Numbered from the stretch's first letter, positions 9,029 to 19,891 are shown. The stretch: DNA of 64,000 bases from Arcanobacterium pinnipediorum (GCF_023973165.1 NZ_CP099547.1:1302001-1366000); one strand, 5' to 3'. A program made the numbers and translations. Notes: generated by a model not told the origin, from the letters alone.

Positions 9029-9066
9029 ACTGTGGCGGGTGAGCGCATAGGCTCACCCGCCACAGT
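9029..9066. terminator. 16-bp perfect hairpin, bidirectional terminator of galK and ndh
   Basis: A 16-bp uninterrupted stem (core CTGTGGCGGGTGAGC) with a 6-nt loop (GCATAG) between the convergent galK and NADH dehydrogenase genes. There is no long T-run, but placement and stability support termination on both strands. Confidence 0.75.
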
Positions 9067-9098
9067 GCTATCGTTACAACTAGAGTTTTCTTCCGCAA

Positions 9099-10535
9099 CT
9101 ATTGTGCAACGTGATCTGGTTGATCATCGTCGTTCTTCGCTTGCTCATCTAACTGGTCTTGAGCTGCCCGTTGCGCAATTTTTGCCAACGGCTCTGGATC
9201 TACATCGCCCATAATTAAATGCCCTGAAGCATGTTCGCCGAGCGCCTTTAATGCAAGACGGCCAACGAGCTGCTGATTCGTCGTCGAACGTGCCGAACGG
9301 TGTGCAGACAGATAGCTAATTGTCCATCGCATTAACGTCGAAATGCGCGTCTTGAAACCCGAAAGCGTCAACAAGTGGAGCAAACACCACGCAAGCCATG
9401 CAATAAAACCGTCAAATTCTAGCTTCCCGATTTTCACCACAGCTTTTGACTTCGCAATCGTCGCCATCGAACCTTTGTCGTTATAAACAAAGACCTCATC
9501 AGTAGGCTTACCGGCAAGTCGATTCTTGATGGTACGCGCTGCAAACCGGCCGGGCTGAATTGCGCCTTGGGCAACACCGGGAACACCGTCAATACTCATC
9601 ATGTCACCGACAACGAAAATCTCTGGATACCCAGGAATCGTTAGATCGGGATTGACGCGAACGCGACCAGCACGGTCAAGTTCGACGCCGGTGCGCTCAG
9701 CTAGTTTCTTGCCCAACGGTGAGCCTTGGACACCAGCAGACCACACTTTACAAATACTAGAGATTGTCTGCTCGTTACCGGATCGATCACGCAAGGTGAC
9801 AGTATTATCGGTCATGCCAACAACCATCTGCCCCATCATAACGTCGATATCGAGCTTTTCTAACGCCTTCTGGGCGCGTTTGCCAAGACTTTCACCAAAG
9901 GGCGGCAACGGGTAATCAGCACCATCCACCAAAATCACTCGTGCCTCGCGCGGGTCAAAATTGCGGAATTCTCGGCGCAATGTTTTGGATGCCAATTCCC
10001 GAATTTGCCCAGCCACTTCAACGCCAGTAGGCCCGGCTCCAATAACGACGAACGTTAAAATGTCTTTGCGTTTTTCTGGGTCTGTTTCTAGCTCGGCGAG
10101 TTCAAATGCACCAAGGATACGTGCCCGGATTTCAAGAGCGTCGTCAATAGTTTTAAGCCCCGGTGCAAACCGCGAAAACTGATCGTTTCCAAAATAGGAT
10201 TGGTCAGCACCAGCAGCCACAATTAACGAATCGTAGGAGGTGCGCATTTGACGCTGATGGTAACGCCAAATGACTTCCTTAGCTTCGACGTCGATATCTT
10301 CAACCAACCCGAGCAAAATTTCAGCGTTGTCTTGGCGGGAAAGAATTTCGCGCGTCGTCGGCGCAATCTCACCGGGAGAAAGAATACCGGTTGCTACTTG
10401 GTAGAGTAACGGCTGGAACAGGTGATGGCTGGTTCGTGAAATCATCGTCACCGATACGTCTGCTTTTCGTAGTTCTTTGGTAGCAAATAAGCCACCGAAC
10501 CCTGATCCAATTACGACGACGCGATGCTTAGACAC
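9099..10535 (-). CDS. ndh: Type II NADH dehydrogenase (NDH-2)
   Basis: Single-subunit, non-proton-pumping NADH:quinone oxidoreductase, 478 aa. The FAD-binding Rossmann motif GSGFGG is at residues 10-15. The NAD-binding motif VVIGAGPTGVEVAG is near residue 165. A family-typical segment around FVVGDMMSIDG lies near residue 310. A C-terminal amphipathic/hydrophobic stretch (near residues 380-405) would bind the membrane. The GTG start has AGAGGAG upstream. It feeds electrons from NADH to menaquinone. It stands alone, with TSUP upstream in the same direction. Confidence 0.94.
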   Translation of the reverse strand: MSKHRVVVIGSGFGGLFATKELRKADVSVTMISRTSHHLFQPLLYQVATGILSPGEIAPTTREILSRQDNAEILLGLVEDIDVEAKEVIWRYHQRQMRTSYDSLIVAAGADQSYFGNDQFSRFAPGLKTIDDALEIRARILGAFELAELETDPEKRKDILTFVVIGAGPTGVEVAGQIRELASKTLRREFRNFDPREARVILVDGADYPLPPFGESLGKRAQKALEKLDIDVMMGQMVVGMTDNTVTLRDRSGNEQTISSICKVWSAGVQGSPLGKKLAERTGVELDRAGRVRVNPDLTIPGYPEIFVVGDMMSIDGVPGVAQGAIQPGRFAARTIKNRLAGKPTDEVFVYNDKGSMATIAKSKAVVKIGKLEFDGFIAWLAWCLLHLLTLSGFKTRISTLMRWTISYLSAHRSARSTTNQQLVGRLALKALGEHASGHLIMGDVDPEPLAKIAQRAAQDQLDEQAKNDDDQPDHVAQ

Positions 10536-10650
10536 GAATACTCCTCTTAAACGTAGGACTAACTAGGTCTACAGCTTACCGGCAATTAAGCAACAAATGC
10601 GTTGCGTAAATTGTTAGTGTTCTAACTCTTTACTTTGTGCGTTGTAGACG

Positions 10651-11415
10651 CTAAAGACTCATTACTAGGGAGAAACCAGCTACACCAAGAAGTAAACACC
10701 CGAAAATAATCGTCAGATACTGCGAACGCATGCGTTGAGCAATCGGACCACCGAGCATACCACCCAGCATTGACGATACCCCAAATATCAAGGTTATAGC
10801 CCAATCAATATCTATTCCCGTTCCGATCCGTGCAACCAGCCCGCTGATCGAGGTCATAACCATAATAAGTAACGACGTCGAAGACGCATATTGAATGGGA
10901 ATACCAAGAACTAAAATCAACACCGGAACAACGACAAATCCACCACCAACACCAAAGAAGCCAGTCAAGATGCCAGTGCCCAACGCAGATATCACAACTG
11001 CCCACAATGGTTGGCGCTTAACAGTATCGTCGTGCGATACCCCCTTCTTTTCTCGGTGCAATGCACGAATCCCGTTGCGCAACATCACAACCCCCACCAC
11101 GAACAGCATCAAGGCGAACATGACAATTAAGACGGTATCTGAAACAAACGGAGCCAGCCGCGAGCCTAGTATCGCCCCTACGATTGCGACCGCACCGAAG
11201 GTGATACCGGCAGTAAATTGGACATAACGCCACCGAGTGACCATCGCAATAGCGGCAGTTAAACCGACAATCACAAGCGACTCTGCAGTAGCAGTGTGTG
11301 CCGGTTGATGGAGTAAATACACTAAAATCGGCACAGCCAAAATACCGCCACCAGCACCTAAAGCGCCAACAACAATTCCGACGCCGACGCCAATAATTCC
11401 AGCTAAAATCACCAC
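10651..11415 (-). CDS. TSUP family (TauE/SafE) membrane transporter
   Basis: Probable sulfite, sulfonate or organic-anion carrier of 254 aa. It shows two similar halves of about four hydrophobic helices with the family glycine/proline pattern (GALGAGGGILAVPILVYLL near residues 18-36; FFGVGGGFVVVPVLILVLG near 154-172). The GTG start has no strong Shine-Dalgarno. No sulfur genes are adjacent, so the substrate is open. Confidence 0.88.
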   Translation of the reverse strand: MVILAGIIGVGVGIVVGALGAGGGILAVPILVYLLHQPAHTATAESLVIVGLTAAIAMVTRWRYVQFTAGITFGAVAIVGAILGSRLAPFVSDTVLIVMFALMLFVVGVVMLRNGIRALHREKKGVSHDDTVKRQPLWAVVISALGTGILTGFFGVGGGFVVVPVLILVLGIPIQYASSTSLLIMVMTSISGLVARIGTGIDIDWAITLIFGVSSMLGGMLGGPIAQRMRSQYLTIIFGCLLLGVAGFSLVMSL

Positions 11416-11569
11416 AAGATACTCACTTTATCTACTTAAACCTCGTGCAGGGGATTGAACACGTGCAAAACGACACTCTAAAAACTATATACGTGCGTTA
11501 GATAACGTATCATCTTTGCTCCCATTCCCATCTTGCCATGGCCCAATAATCTACCTTGTCAAGAACCTA

Positions 11570-11600
11570 AGACCGCCCATGCACGATGCATGGGCGGTCT
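11570..11600 (-). terminator. Terminator of the 5'-nucleotidase gene
   Basis: A 14-bp perfect stem (AGACCGCCCATGCA and its complement) with a 3-nt loop, about 40 nt after the stop codon. Minus-strand reading continues into TTAGGTTCTTG, a modest T-rich tail. Confidence 0.75.
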
Positions 11601-11638
11601 GTGGGTGATTAAGACAGATAGTAAAACTACATCGTCAC

Positions 11639-13972
11639 TTAGCGTGCTTGACGGCGAGAAATAGCTACTCCCGCAACACCAGCAAGCATAGCTAGCAGTG
11701 CAAGTGCAACGATATCGAGCGAGACACCAGTCTTAGCGAGAGTATCGACAACCTGTGGCTGGCTAGGCTTGGTCTTCATCTCATCGTTGGCCTTGTTATC
11801 ATCTGCTGACGTACCGTGGCTATTGCCTGGTGTGTTAGCGTGATCATCATCGGTGTTGGTATCTTCGCCACCAATAATTGGCATACCGCAATCTACGTTG
11901 ACGGTTAAGTTCGATTCTGCCTTGATCAGCTGACCAAATTCGTTAGCAGCAGTCACCGGGAACGCTTGCATGCCAGTTTTATCGCCACAAACCTCAACTA
12001 TTGTGAACATTGCAGTGGCTTGACCGGCACCATCTGTAGTAATAACCGACTGTGCGTTTTCTGCATTGGCTTCAAGCAGGTTGTTATCAACATCAACCGT
12101 CTGGCTTGCAGATCCAAGGTTGACTGTCACCTTCGGTGAGATACCCTCACCTTCGGTAAACGATAGACCACGCAACGCAATGGAGAAGTCGTTGTTTAAA
12201 ATCTCGGCATCTGGGAGAGTAATGCCCACACCGCGCTTGAGGGTAGCAGACTTCAGCTCAGGTCCAGTGACCTTCTTCAGATAAGCATTGAAACCATCGC
12301 GGTCTAGCTGACCAAAGGTAGTTACCGGTAGACCCTTCTCAAAGTAGCCATCGCCACCTTGAAGAACGAAGGTCATTGAGCCAACGTTGTATGTCTTGGC
12401 CATATCCATCGGCTCACCGTTGAGCAAAATCGAGGTAATACGCTCATTCATCGGACGAGATGGATCATAGGTGTAAGTCAAATTCGACGAGGTACCCAAG
12501 CGCAACATCGGGCGAGAATTCTGAGAGTTGAGGTTCTCTTTCCACTGATTTTCTAACGCCTGCTTGAACTGTGCGCCAGTCATTGGCGAGTAACCAAGCT
12601 CATTAGAAAATGGCAGTGCCTTGAAAGTATCGGCGTAGGTCAATACACCGTTATCTGGAATAAGATCGGCACGCAAGCCACCAGCGTTCACCACACCGAA
12701 ATCAACTGGAGTCTTTCCATCAACGGTTACTTGATCGTGGATGGCATCAGCAACAAGATTGCCGAGTGTTGATTCAACGCCACGGTTGGATCCTGGACCT
12801 GGCGTATCTTCACCAGGCTTTAAGAACACGCCGCGGCGCCACTGGGCGGTGACACCGGAAACGACCTCGACGTTACCTGCCGCCTTTGCAGCTTCCTTGG
12901 CTTTGGCAACGACTGCCCCAGCGGTTGAATTGGTTAAACAATCAGCCGCCGAACCGCCAACGACGTCGCCGGCAGGGATAAGAATGGAATCAGCGCTGAG
13001 TACCTTCTTTGCAGTCTTATCAAACTGCAAACGAACGAGACCGAGATTATCGGTGTAGGAACCCGATGCGATACCAGCTAAACGTGGGTTTGCTGATGTG
13101 AGGGTTACTGCAGAATCCACGTGATCGAATTCGTATGGTACGTGGGTATCTCCACCCATCAACACATCGACTTCAGCCGGCATCTTCGGATAGTTGTTCT
13201 TCACATCATCGTCAAGCATTGCAACGACGACGTCGGCTTGACCGTTAGCTTTGAGGGATTTTGCCAAGGTGGAAATCTCAGCAATAGGATCTTCGAAAGT
13301 TAGCCCCTTGGTGGTATCTGGGCTGAGTTTGAATGGCACATCTTGCGCGATCGCGCCGATAAAGGCGATCTTGACACCAGCGCGTTCTGCAATAATGTAG
13401 TTCTTCAAGTATGGGGTATCGACACCATTTTCGGTGTAGGAGCCCATCCCCTTAACGTTGGCTCCAAGATAGGGGAAATTGAGCTTAACAAATTCATCTG
13501 GTGCAGAGCCATCAATACGCTTTTTGAAGACTTCTTGCCCGAGATCGAGTTCATGGTTGCCAATGGTAGAGCCAACTACTGGCAGTTCATTGAGCGCCTC
13601 AATCGTAGGGTTATCTTTTTGCGAACCGGAGGTAAATGGCGATGCGCCAATATTATCTCCCAGAAGGGTGAACGTGAAATTCTTTCCTTGGGTATTGACG
13701 CCATCGAGATAACATTGAACAGCAGCTAGACCTGCTTCACGAACGCTCACAGCTTGAGTTTCTTTGTTCGTCTTTTCTACACGTTCAATATGTCCGTGTA
13801 TATCCGTCAAATTATATAGGTCCAGTTCGACGATATCGGCTGCCTGCGCATCATCAGCTGGCGCAACATCATCGACTGCCCACGCCATATGCGGAACAGT
13901 AGCTAGGGTAAAAGCAATGGTTGCACCTACCATCGGGCGCATAAACGTCTTCTTCTTCAAGACAGTCTCCAT
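11639..13972 (-). CDS. Cell-wall-anchored bifunctional 5'-nucleotidase / 2',3'-cyclic phosphodiesterase
   Basis: Secreted metallophosphoesterase (777 aa) that would release nucleosides and phosphate outside the cell. Signal peptide: METVLKKK then a hydrophobic core ending AWA. Metal-binding motifs are LTDIHGH, GDNIGAS, GNHELDLG and GGDTH. The C-terminal nucleotidase domain shows NAGGLRADL and LPFSNEL. A disordered tail precedes the sortase signal LAKTG (about residue 745), a hydrophobic helix and SRRQAR. The longest frame begins with TTG 19 codons upstream; ATG 13972 is chosen for the signal peptide and a plausible promoter (TTGTTG-17-TATTCT) just upstream. Confidence 0.92.
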   Translation of the reverse strand: METVLKKKTFMRPMVGATIAFTLATVPHMAWAVDDVAPADDAQAADIVELDLYNLTDIHGHIERVEKTNKETQAVSVREAGLAAVQCYLDGVNTQGKNFTFTLLGDNIGASPFTSGSQKDNPTIEALNELPVVGSTIGNHELDLGQEVFKKRIDGSAPDEFVKLNFPYLGANVKGMGSYTENGVDTPYLKNYIIAERAGVKIAFIGAIAQDVPFKLSPDTTKGLTFEDPIAEISTLAKSLKANGQADVVVAMLDDDVKNNYPKMPAEVDVLMGGDTHVPYEFDHVDSAVTLTSANPRLAGIASGSYTDNLGLVRLQFDKTAKKVLSADSILIPAGDVVGGSAADCLTNSTAGAVVAKAKEAAKAAGNVEVVSGVTAQWRRGVFLKPGEDTPGPGSNRGVESTLGNLVADAIHDQVTVDGKTPVDFGVVNAGGLRADLIPDNGVLTYADTFKALPFSNELGYSPMTGAQFKQALENQWKENLNSQNSRPMLRLGTSSNLTYTYDPSRPMNERITSILLNGEPMDMAKTYNVGSMTFVLQGGDGYFEKGLPVTTFGQLDRDGFNAYLKKVTGPELKSATLKRGVGITLPDAEILNNDFSIALRGLSFTEGEGISPKVTVNLGSASQTVDVDNNLLEANAENAQSVITTDGAGQATAMFTIVEVCGDKTGMQAFPVTAANEFGQLIKAESNLTVNVDCGMPIIGGEDTNTDDDHANTPGNSHGTSADDNKANDEMKTKPSQPQVVDTLAKTGVSLDIVALALLAMLAGVAGVAISRRQAR

Positions 13973-14016
13973 AACACGAGAGTCGTACATGAGCATATTT
14001 AGAATAACAAGCCTTA

Positions 14017-14031
14017 CGTTGTTCAACAACG
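14017..14031. promoter_or_regulatory. 15-bp palindrome over the -35 region of the 5'-nucleotidase
   Basis: CGTTGTT c AACAACG is a perfect 7+1+7 palindrome. On the minus strand it overlaps TTGTTG, the putative -35, with TATTCT 17 nt downstream. The position suits a repressor site. No regulator is identified. Confidence 0.4.
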
Positions 14032-14114
14032 GCTTATCTCAAATTGATGTCCATATCCTGGCACGGCATGTTTCAGCCGCATCACAGTCATTATTGGCTA
14101 CTCGGTTTCTATGA

Positions 14115-15542
14115 TTAAACCGCCAAAAGTTGATCGCTGGGCTGACATTCCCCGATCGCAGCGCGCACAACAGCCACATAGTTATCGACTTGTTGAGAGC
14201 TACGACCAATATACGCAGCCGGATCAAGGACTGACTTCAATTCGTCTTCACTCATATTGAATTCTGGATGGCCCGCAAGCGCACCGAGTAAATCAAAAGG
14301 TTCGCCGGCCTTCATTAACGCTGTAGCACGATGTGATTCTTCACGAATCAGTTCGTGAAGTTCTTGACGATCACCGCCACGTTTAACTGCTTCCATCAAA
14401 ATATTTTCCGTGGCAATAAACGGCAAATAATCACGCACCGACTTGGCAATAATTTGATCGTTGACGTGTAGGTTAAAGGTGACATTCATGCACAACCGCA
14501 AGATCGCATCTGTTGCCAGGAAGCCTTCTGGCATAGAGATACGACGATTTGCTGAATCGTCAAGAGTTCGCTCCAACCATTGGGTAGCCGCCGTCATCGT
14601 TGGATTGGCGACGTCGGACATCACGTAACGCGCCAGGGAACAGATCCGTTCGGTGCGCATCGGATTGCGCTTATACGGCATCGCACTTGATCCAATTTGG
14701 TGCGTCTCGAACGGTTCTTCTACCTGACGATCATGTTGGAGGAGACGAATATCTTGAGCCATACGGTATGCGCTTTGTGCAATCGACGATAAACAGTTCA
14801 TAATCCGCGAATCGAATTTGCGCGGATAGGTTTGCCCCGCAACATCGAAGAGTCGATCAAACCCAAAATCTTGGGCGATACGAGTATTCATCTCATCGAT
14901 ACGCGCCTCATCGCCGTCGAAAAGCTCCATAAAGCTCGCCTCAGTACCAGTAGTTCCGCGGCTGCCTAAGAAACGAATCGAATCAATAACAAAATCAAGT
15001 TCTTCAAGGTCAGACATGAAGTCTTGCATCCACAAGGTAGCCCGCTTGCCAACCGTCACTAGCTGCGCCGGCTGATAATGCGTATAGCCTAACGTCGGCA
15101 TGGCGCGATACTGCTGAGCAAACTGCGCTAAGTTAGCAATCACAGTGCACAGTGAGCGTCGCACATGAATCAACGCATCTCGATAGATAACTAAATCCCC
15201 ATTATCAGTAACATAACAACTCGTGGCACCCAGATGAATAATACCGGCAGCTTGTGGGGCTACCTGGCCAAACGCGTACACGTGCGCCATCACGTCGTGA
15301 CGAACTTCTGCTTCGCGCGCTGCCACTACGTCCCAATCAATATCGTGAACATGCGCCTCCAACTCAGCCACTTGTTCACTCGCGATCGGCAATCCCAGTT
15401 CATGCTGGGCGCGAGCCAGGGATACCCACAACTTTCGCCACGTTTCAATACGAGTTCGCTGGGAGAACTGCTCGACCATAAAATCTGAGGCATACCGAGT
15501 TGTGAGCGGATTGACGTAGCGATTTTTTCCTGAATGCTCCAC
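14115..15542 (-). CDS. purB: Adenylosuccinate lyase
   Basis: Fumarase/aspartase superfamily enzyme, 475 aa. It cleaves adenylosuccinate to AMP and fumarate, and SAICAR to AICAR, in purine synthesis. The superfamily signature GSSAMPYKRNPMRTERI lies near residue 285; other active-site segments are LGATSCYVTDN and TLGYTHYQPAQ. The length matches the long PurB type. It follows purA on the same strand after a weak hairpin, in the order guaB1-purA-purB. Confidence 0.96.
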   Translation of the reverse strand: MEHSGKNRYVNPLTTRYASDFMVEQFSQRTRIETWRKLWVSLARAQHELGLPIASEQVAELEAHVHDIDWDVVAAREAEVRHDVMAHVYAFGQVAPQAAGIIHLGATSCYVTDNGDLVIYRDALIHVRRSLCTVIANLAQFAQQYRAMPTLGYTHYQPAQLVTVGKRATLWMQDFMSDLEELDFVIDSIRFLGSRGTTGTEASFMELFDGDEARIDEMNTRIAQDFGFDRLFDVAGQTYPRKFDSRIMNCLSSIAQSAYRMAQDIRLLQHDRQVEEPFETHQIGSSAMPYKRNPMRTERICSLARYVMSDVANPTMTAATQWLERTLDDSANRRISMPEGFLATDAILRLCMNVTFNLHVNDQIIAKSVRDYLPFIATENILMEAVKRGGDRQELHELIREESHRATALMKAGEPFDLLGALAGHPEFNMSEDELKSVLDPAAYIGRSSQQVDNYVAVVRAAIGECQPSDQLLAV

Positions 15543-15597
15543 GGATGAATACTCTTTTCTGGGATGAATACTGTTATAACGATGCCTGTGGCGAATG

Positions 15598-15623
15598 GGC
15601 CGCGAGAAAAACTTCTCACGGCC
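15598..15623 (-). terminator. Hairpin between purA and purB
   Basis: An 11-bp stem (with one G-U pair on the minus strand) and 4-nt loop, 14 nt after the purA stop. There is no T-tract, so it may attenuate or stabilise the transcript rather than end it. Confidence 0.45.
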
Positions 15624-15636
15624 ACCTTCGCATCAT

Positions 15637-16929
15637 TTAGCGAACAATGTAGGCTTCGCGTTCAGGGCCAACACTGACGTATCGAATATGGCAATCGAGC
15701 TGCTTTTCCACATATTCAACATAGTCACGAGCCTGTTGCGGAAGCTCTTCCCAAGTCCGGCAACCGCTGATATCACTCTTCCACCCTGGCAACATAATCT
15801 CAACTGGCTTTGCCGCCTCAAGATCAGCTGGGAATGGGAAATTTTCAGTCTTCCCGCTGGGCAGATCGTATGCTACACACACTGGAATCTCATCCATATC
15901 GGAAAGGACATCCATCTTCGTCAAGGCAATTTCAGATGCGCCTTGCATCTGAATTCCATACCGAGTCGCAACTAAATCAAGGGGACCAACTCGGCGTGGT
16001 CGTCCAGTAGTTGCCCCGTACTCGCCACCGGCATCCCGCAACCGATCAGCTTTTTCACCAAACCATTCACAAGTAAACGGCCCCGCACCAACGCACGTTG
16101 AATAGGCTTTAACTACAGCTATCACGCGATCAATATTCAAACTCGGCAAACCACTACCTACTGGGGCGTAGGCCGCAATAGTGTTCGACGACGTCGTAAA
16201 CGGATGAATGCCGAAATCAATATCGCGCAACGCACCTAGCTGAGCTTCAAACAAGATACGCTTACCTGCCTGCTTGGCTTGAGCAAGTACATGCGCGGTG
16301 TTAGCCAAATACGGCACAAGGCGCATTGCCCAGGTGTTAATCCATTCCATGACTTCGCTTAACGTGGCCGGCTCAGCGCCATACACCTGAGTGAGCGTGA
16401 GATTCTTCCATTCCAAAATATCGGCCACATGTGCCTCTAGGCGCTGCGGGTCACGCAATTCGCCAGCAAGAATAGTCTTCTTTTGGAACTTATCGGAATA
16501 AAATGGAGCAATGCCTTGACGGGTTGAGCCATACTGTTTGTCTGCCAGTCGAGCTTCTTCGAGATTGTCAAGGTCGCGGTGCCATGGCAAGAGAAGCGAG
16601 GCGCGCTCAGAGATGACGAGGTTATCTGGGGTCACATCTACCCCTTGATCTTTGAGCGTGTCGATTTCGCCGAAGAGCTGCTCGGCATTGAGTGCCACAC
16701 CGTTTCCTAGAACGTTGATCACGCCGTCGTTGAAAATACCTGACGGTAGAAGATGGAGTGCAAACGTACCGTAATCGTTGACGACGGTATGTCCAGCGTT
16801 GCCGCCTCCTTGATAACGCACAACGACGTCGTAGTGCGCAGCGAGAAGATCAACCATGCGACCTTTACCTTCGTCACCCCAGTTCGCTCCAACGATGGCG
16901 GCGCAGGTATCAACAGGTTTTTCTAACAT
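15637..16929 (-). CDS. purA: Adenylosuccinate synthetase
   Basis: GTP-dependent conversion of IMP and aspartate to adenylosuccinate, 430 aa, the normal family length. The N-terminal phosphate loop reads GANWGDEGKGR (usual form GAQWGDEGKGK), followed by GGGNAGHT, which carries the catalytic His. The ORF continues 49 codons upstream, but ATG 16929 has AGAGGAAAT before it and fits the family. It begins 22 nt after the guaB1 stop, indicating one operon. Confidence 0.95.
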   Translation of the reverse strand: MLEKPVDTCAAIVGANWGDEGKGRMVDLLAAHYDVVVRYQGGGNAGHTVVNDYGTFALHLLPSGIFNDGVINVLGNGVALNAEQLFGEIDTLKDQGVDVTPDNLVISERASLLLPWHRDLDNLEEARLADKQYGSTRQGIAPFYSDKFQKKTILAGELRDPQRLEAHVADILEWKNLTLTQVYGAEPATLSEVMEWINTWAMRLVPYLANTAHVLAQAKQAGKRILFEAQLGALRDIDFGIHPFTTSSNTIAAYAPVGSGLPSLNIDRVIAVVKAYSTCVGAGPFTCEWFGEKADRLRDAGGEYGATTGRPRRVGPLDLVATRYGIQMQGASEIALTKMDVLSDMDEIPVCVAYDLPSGKTENFPFPADLEAAKPVEIMLPGWKSDISGCRTWEELPQQARDYVEYVEKQLDCHIRYVSVGPEREAYIVR

Positions 16930-16951
16930 TATTTCCTCTTTTCCTTGGTTT

Positions 16952-18406
<1,455 letters not shown>

Positions 18407-18594
18407 CTATCTATGCACGCGCTTGGAATTCTACCGCTACCACATTCCTCTCACATGCTGGACGAGATATCGTTCGCAATATGATACGTCCGCGTGATAG
18501 TCGGTGCGTAAAACGCACTAATGCAGGCGAAACTAACGCAGCATGCAGACTCTACTTGCTCTGCTTACTCCGCTTGTCCCGCTCTCTCCAACCG

Positions 18595-18722
18595 CCGGCC
18601 AGTTCAACCAAACCTCACTCCAACTGTCAAGCACTCCGGCCCCACTGTACCCTAATCACCGGCCAGTTCAACCAAACCTCGCTCCAACCACCAAGCACCC
18701 CCTTCCGCACTGCAGTTAGTCC
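18595..18722. repeat. Degenerate 64-bp tandem repeat, two copies
   Basis: Copy A 18595-18658 and copy B 18659-18722. Their first 30 bases, beginning CCGGCCAGTTCAACC, differ at one position; the remaining part is weakly conserved (CAAGCAC, CACTG). A further decayed copy may follow at about 18721. Confidence 0.6.
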
Positions 18723-18767
18723 ATTCAAACACCTCACCACACTCTATTAAGACCGTAACGTGTTGCG

Positions 18768-18829
18768 AAACCGGGGTATATGGGGCGATAGGCCCGTATA
18801 TGAGGACATCGCCCCATATACCCCGGTTT
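18768..18829. repeat. 22-bp perfect inverted repeat with 18-nt loop
   Basis: Arms at 18768-18789 and 18808-18829 are exact complements (core CCGGGGTATATGGGGCGAT). The plus strand continues with TTTT. It could act as a terminator, but no gene lies upstream of it on the plus strand, and the minus-strand gene guaB1 starts about 370 nt away. It may be a mobile-element or replication-related hairpin. Confidence 0.7.
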
Positions 18830-18890
18830 TACGACAGGCAAGTCTCGATACCCACCTTAGAAACCCGACATTTAGATATAAACGCAGTGA

Positions 18891-18975
18891 TTCAGTAATA
18901 CAGGCGGGATAAACTAGTAGGCGATCTTATAAAAGACGCGGGCTATGGTGGTTCAGTAATACAGGCGGGATAAAC
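18891..18975. repeat. Two 24-bp direct repeats 61 bp apart
   Basis: Identical copies at 18891-18914 and 18952-18975, starting TTCAGTAATACAGGCGG. Flanks are also similar (GTGA or GTGG before, AGTAG after). Confidence 0.8.
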
Positions 18976-19259
18976 AGTAGCAAACCGGCACGAAACAGGT
19001 TTGTTTAGGCAGATTAGTCAGAGGTGGCCGGGAAGGAAACTGACCGTCGGGCTAGATGAATAGTTGCAGAGCGGGCAAGAAAAACAGCTCAAACACACCG
19101 CGCGGCACAATTACTACAATCCCGGCCTAACACCACTGATTCTCGGCTCGAAAATAACGTAACCCCTAAACCAAAAACAACACAACCACACTCTGCTTTA
19201 CACCGCGAGCCGATCGAGCAACCATTCACCACCCAGTTCCCCATGTGGAGATCCTACAA

Positions 19260-19342
19260 ACAAGACTAGAGATTATAGATACCGACGCATACAAGACCGA
19301 AGGTTTTAGATAGCAGCAAAACAAGACTAGGAGTTTCTATGA
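19260..19342. repeat. Three degenerate 22-bp repeats
   Basis: Units start at 19260, 19291 and 19321 (spacing 31 and 30 bp). Approximate consensus: ACAAGACYARGAGTTTTAG then ATA. Similar sequence recurs at 49009 and 49087. Confidence 0.45.
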
Positions 19343-19374
19343 CAACAACTCAGGCAAAATCACATAATTAAAAA

Positions 19375-19412
19375 GTACCGCTATCCACAACCCAGGTTTT
19401 GGATAGCGGTAC
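19375..19412 (-). terminator. Strong rho-independent terminator of the cupin gene
   Basis: A 13-bp perfect stem (GTACCGCTATCCA and its complement), 12-nt loop, and on the minus strand a following TTTTTAATT tract. It lies 17 nt beyond the cupin stop codon. Confidence 0.92.
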
Positions 19413-19429
19413 AGAAGAATGTCAGCTTT

Positions 19430-19789
19430 TCACGCACGCATAGGCGCGAGCATATATAACGCCATCTTTGACGGGCGAATCGCTTTGACTGCATGCGGAA
19501 GCCGGGTCGTGAAATGAACGACGCCGCCTGGCAGTAGCCGCACAGTTTGACCATCTGCCGTGATCTCAAGTTCACCTTCGAGAGTCTGGACGAGAACCGG
19601 CATTGCCGCAGTGTGCTCCGAAAGCTCTTCTCCCTCATCGAATGAAAACAAGACGAGATTTACTCCCTCAGCACGCATCACAGTTTTGGACACCGTGCTC
19701 TTTTCGGCATACTCTATCTGATCCACTAACGACGGCAAGTATCCCAGTTGGCCTGGAACTCCACTGGATTCTTCGCGTACTTCACTCAT
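19430..19789 (-). CDS. Small cupin-domain protein
   Basis: Single-domain cupin of 119 aa. The two cupin motifs are seen as SEHTAAMPVLVQTLEGELEI (about 57-76) and LLPGGVVHFTTRLPHAVKAI (about 84-103). Of the usual metal-binding residues, a His is present in each motif. Start ATG 19789 has AAGGAAACGTA upstream. It follows the methyltransferase gene by about 100 nt on the same strand. Function unknown; cupins may be enzymes, metal-binding or ligand sensors. Confidence 0.85.
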   Translation of the reverse strand: MSEVREESSGVPGQLGYLPSLVDQIEYAEKSTVSKTVMRAEGVNLVLFSFDEGEELSEHTAAMPVLVQTLEGELEITADGQTVRLLPGGVVHFTTRLPHAVKAIRPSKMALYMLAPMRA

Positions 19790-19891
19790 TACGTTTCCTT
19801 CATTGTTCTTCTGCGTTCTCAAAGTTATTGATCGGCTTGTTCTTAGAGCCAAGCTACCTTGCCACGAGGCAGGTTTGGCGTATCGCAAACT

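Noticed and set aside
18481..18750. 89-codon plus-strand frame in the gene desert
   Set aside because: It runs through the C-rich 64-bp repeat, has no ribosome site and gives low-complexity Ser/Pro/Thr text; a by-product of base bias.
18891..18975. CRISPR array
   Set aside because: Only two repeat copies, no regular spacers and no cas genes.
18976..19250. Transposase remnant
   Set aside because: Short stretches of plausible protein text exist but no DDE motif, terminal repeats or frame longer than a few dozen codons.
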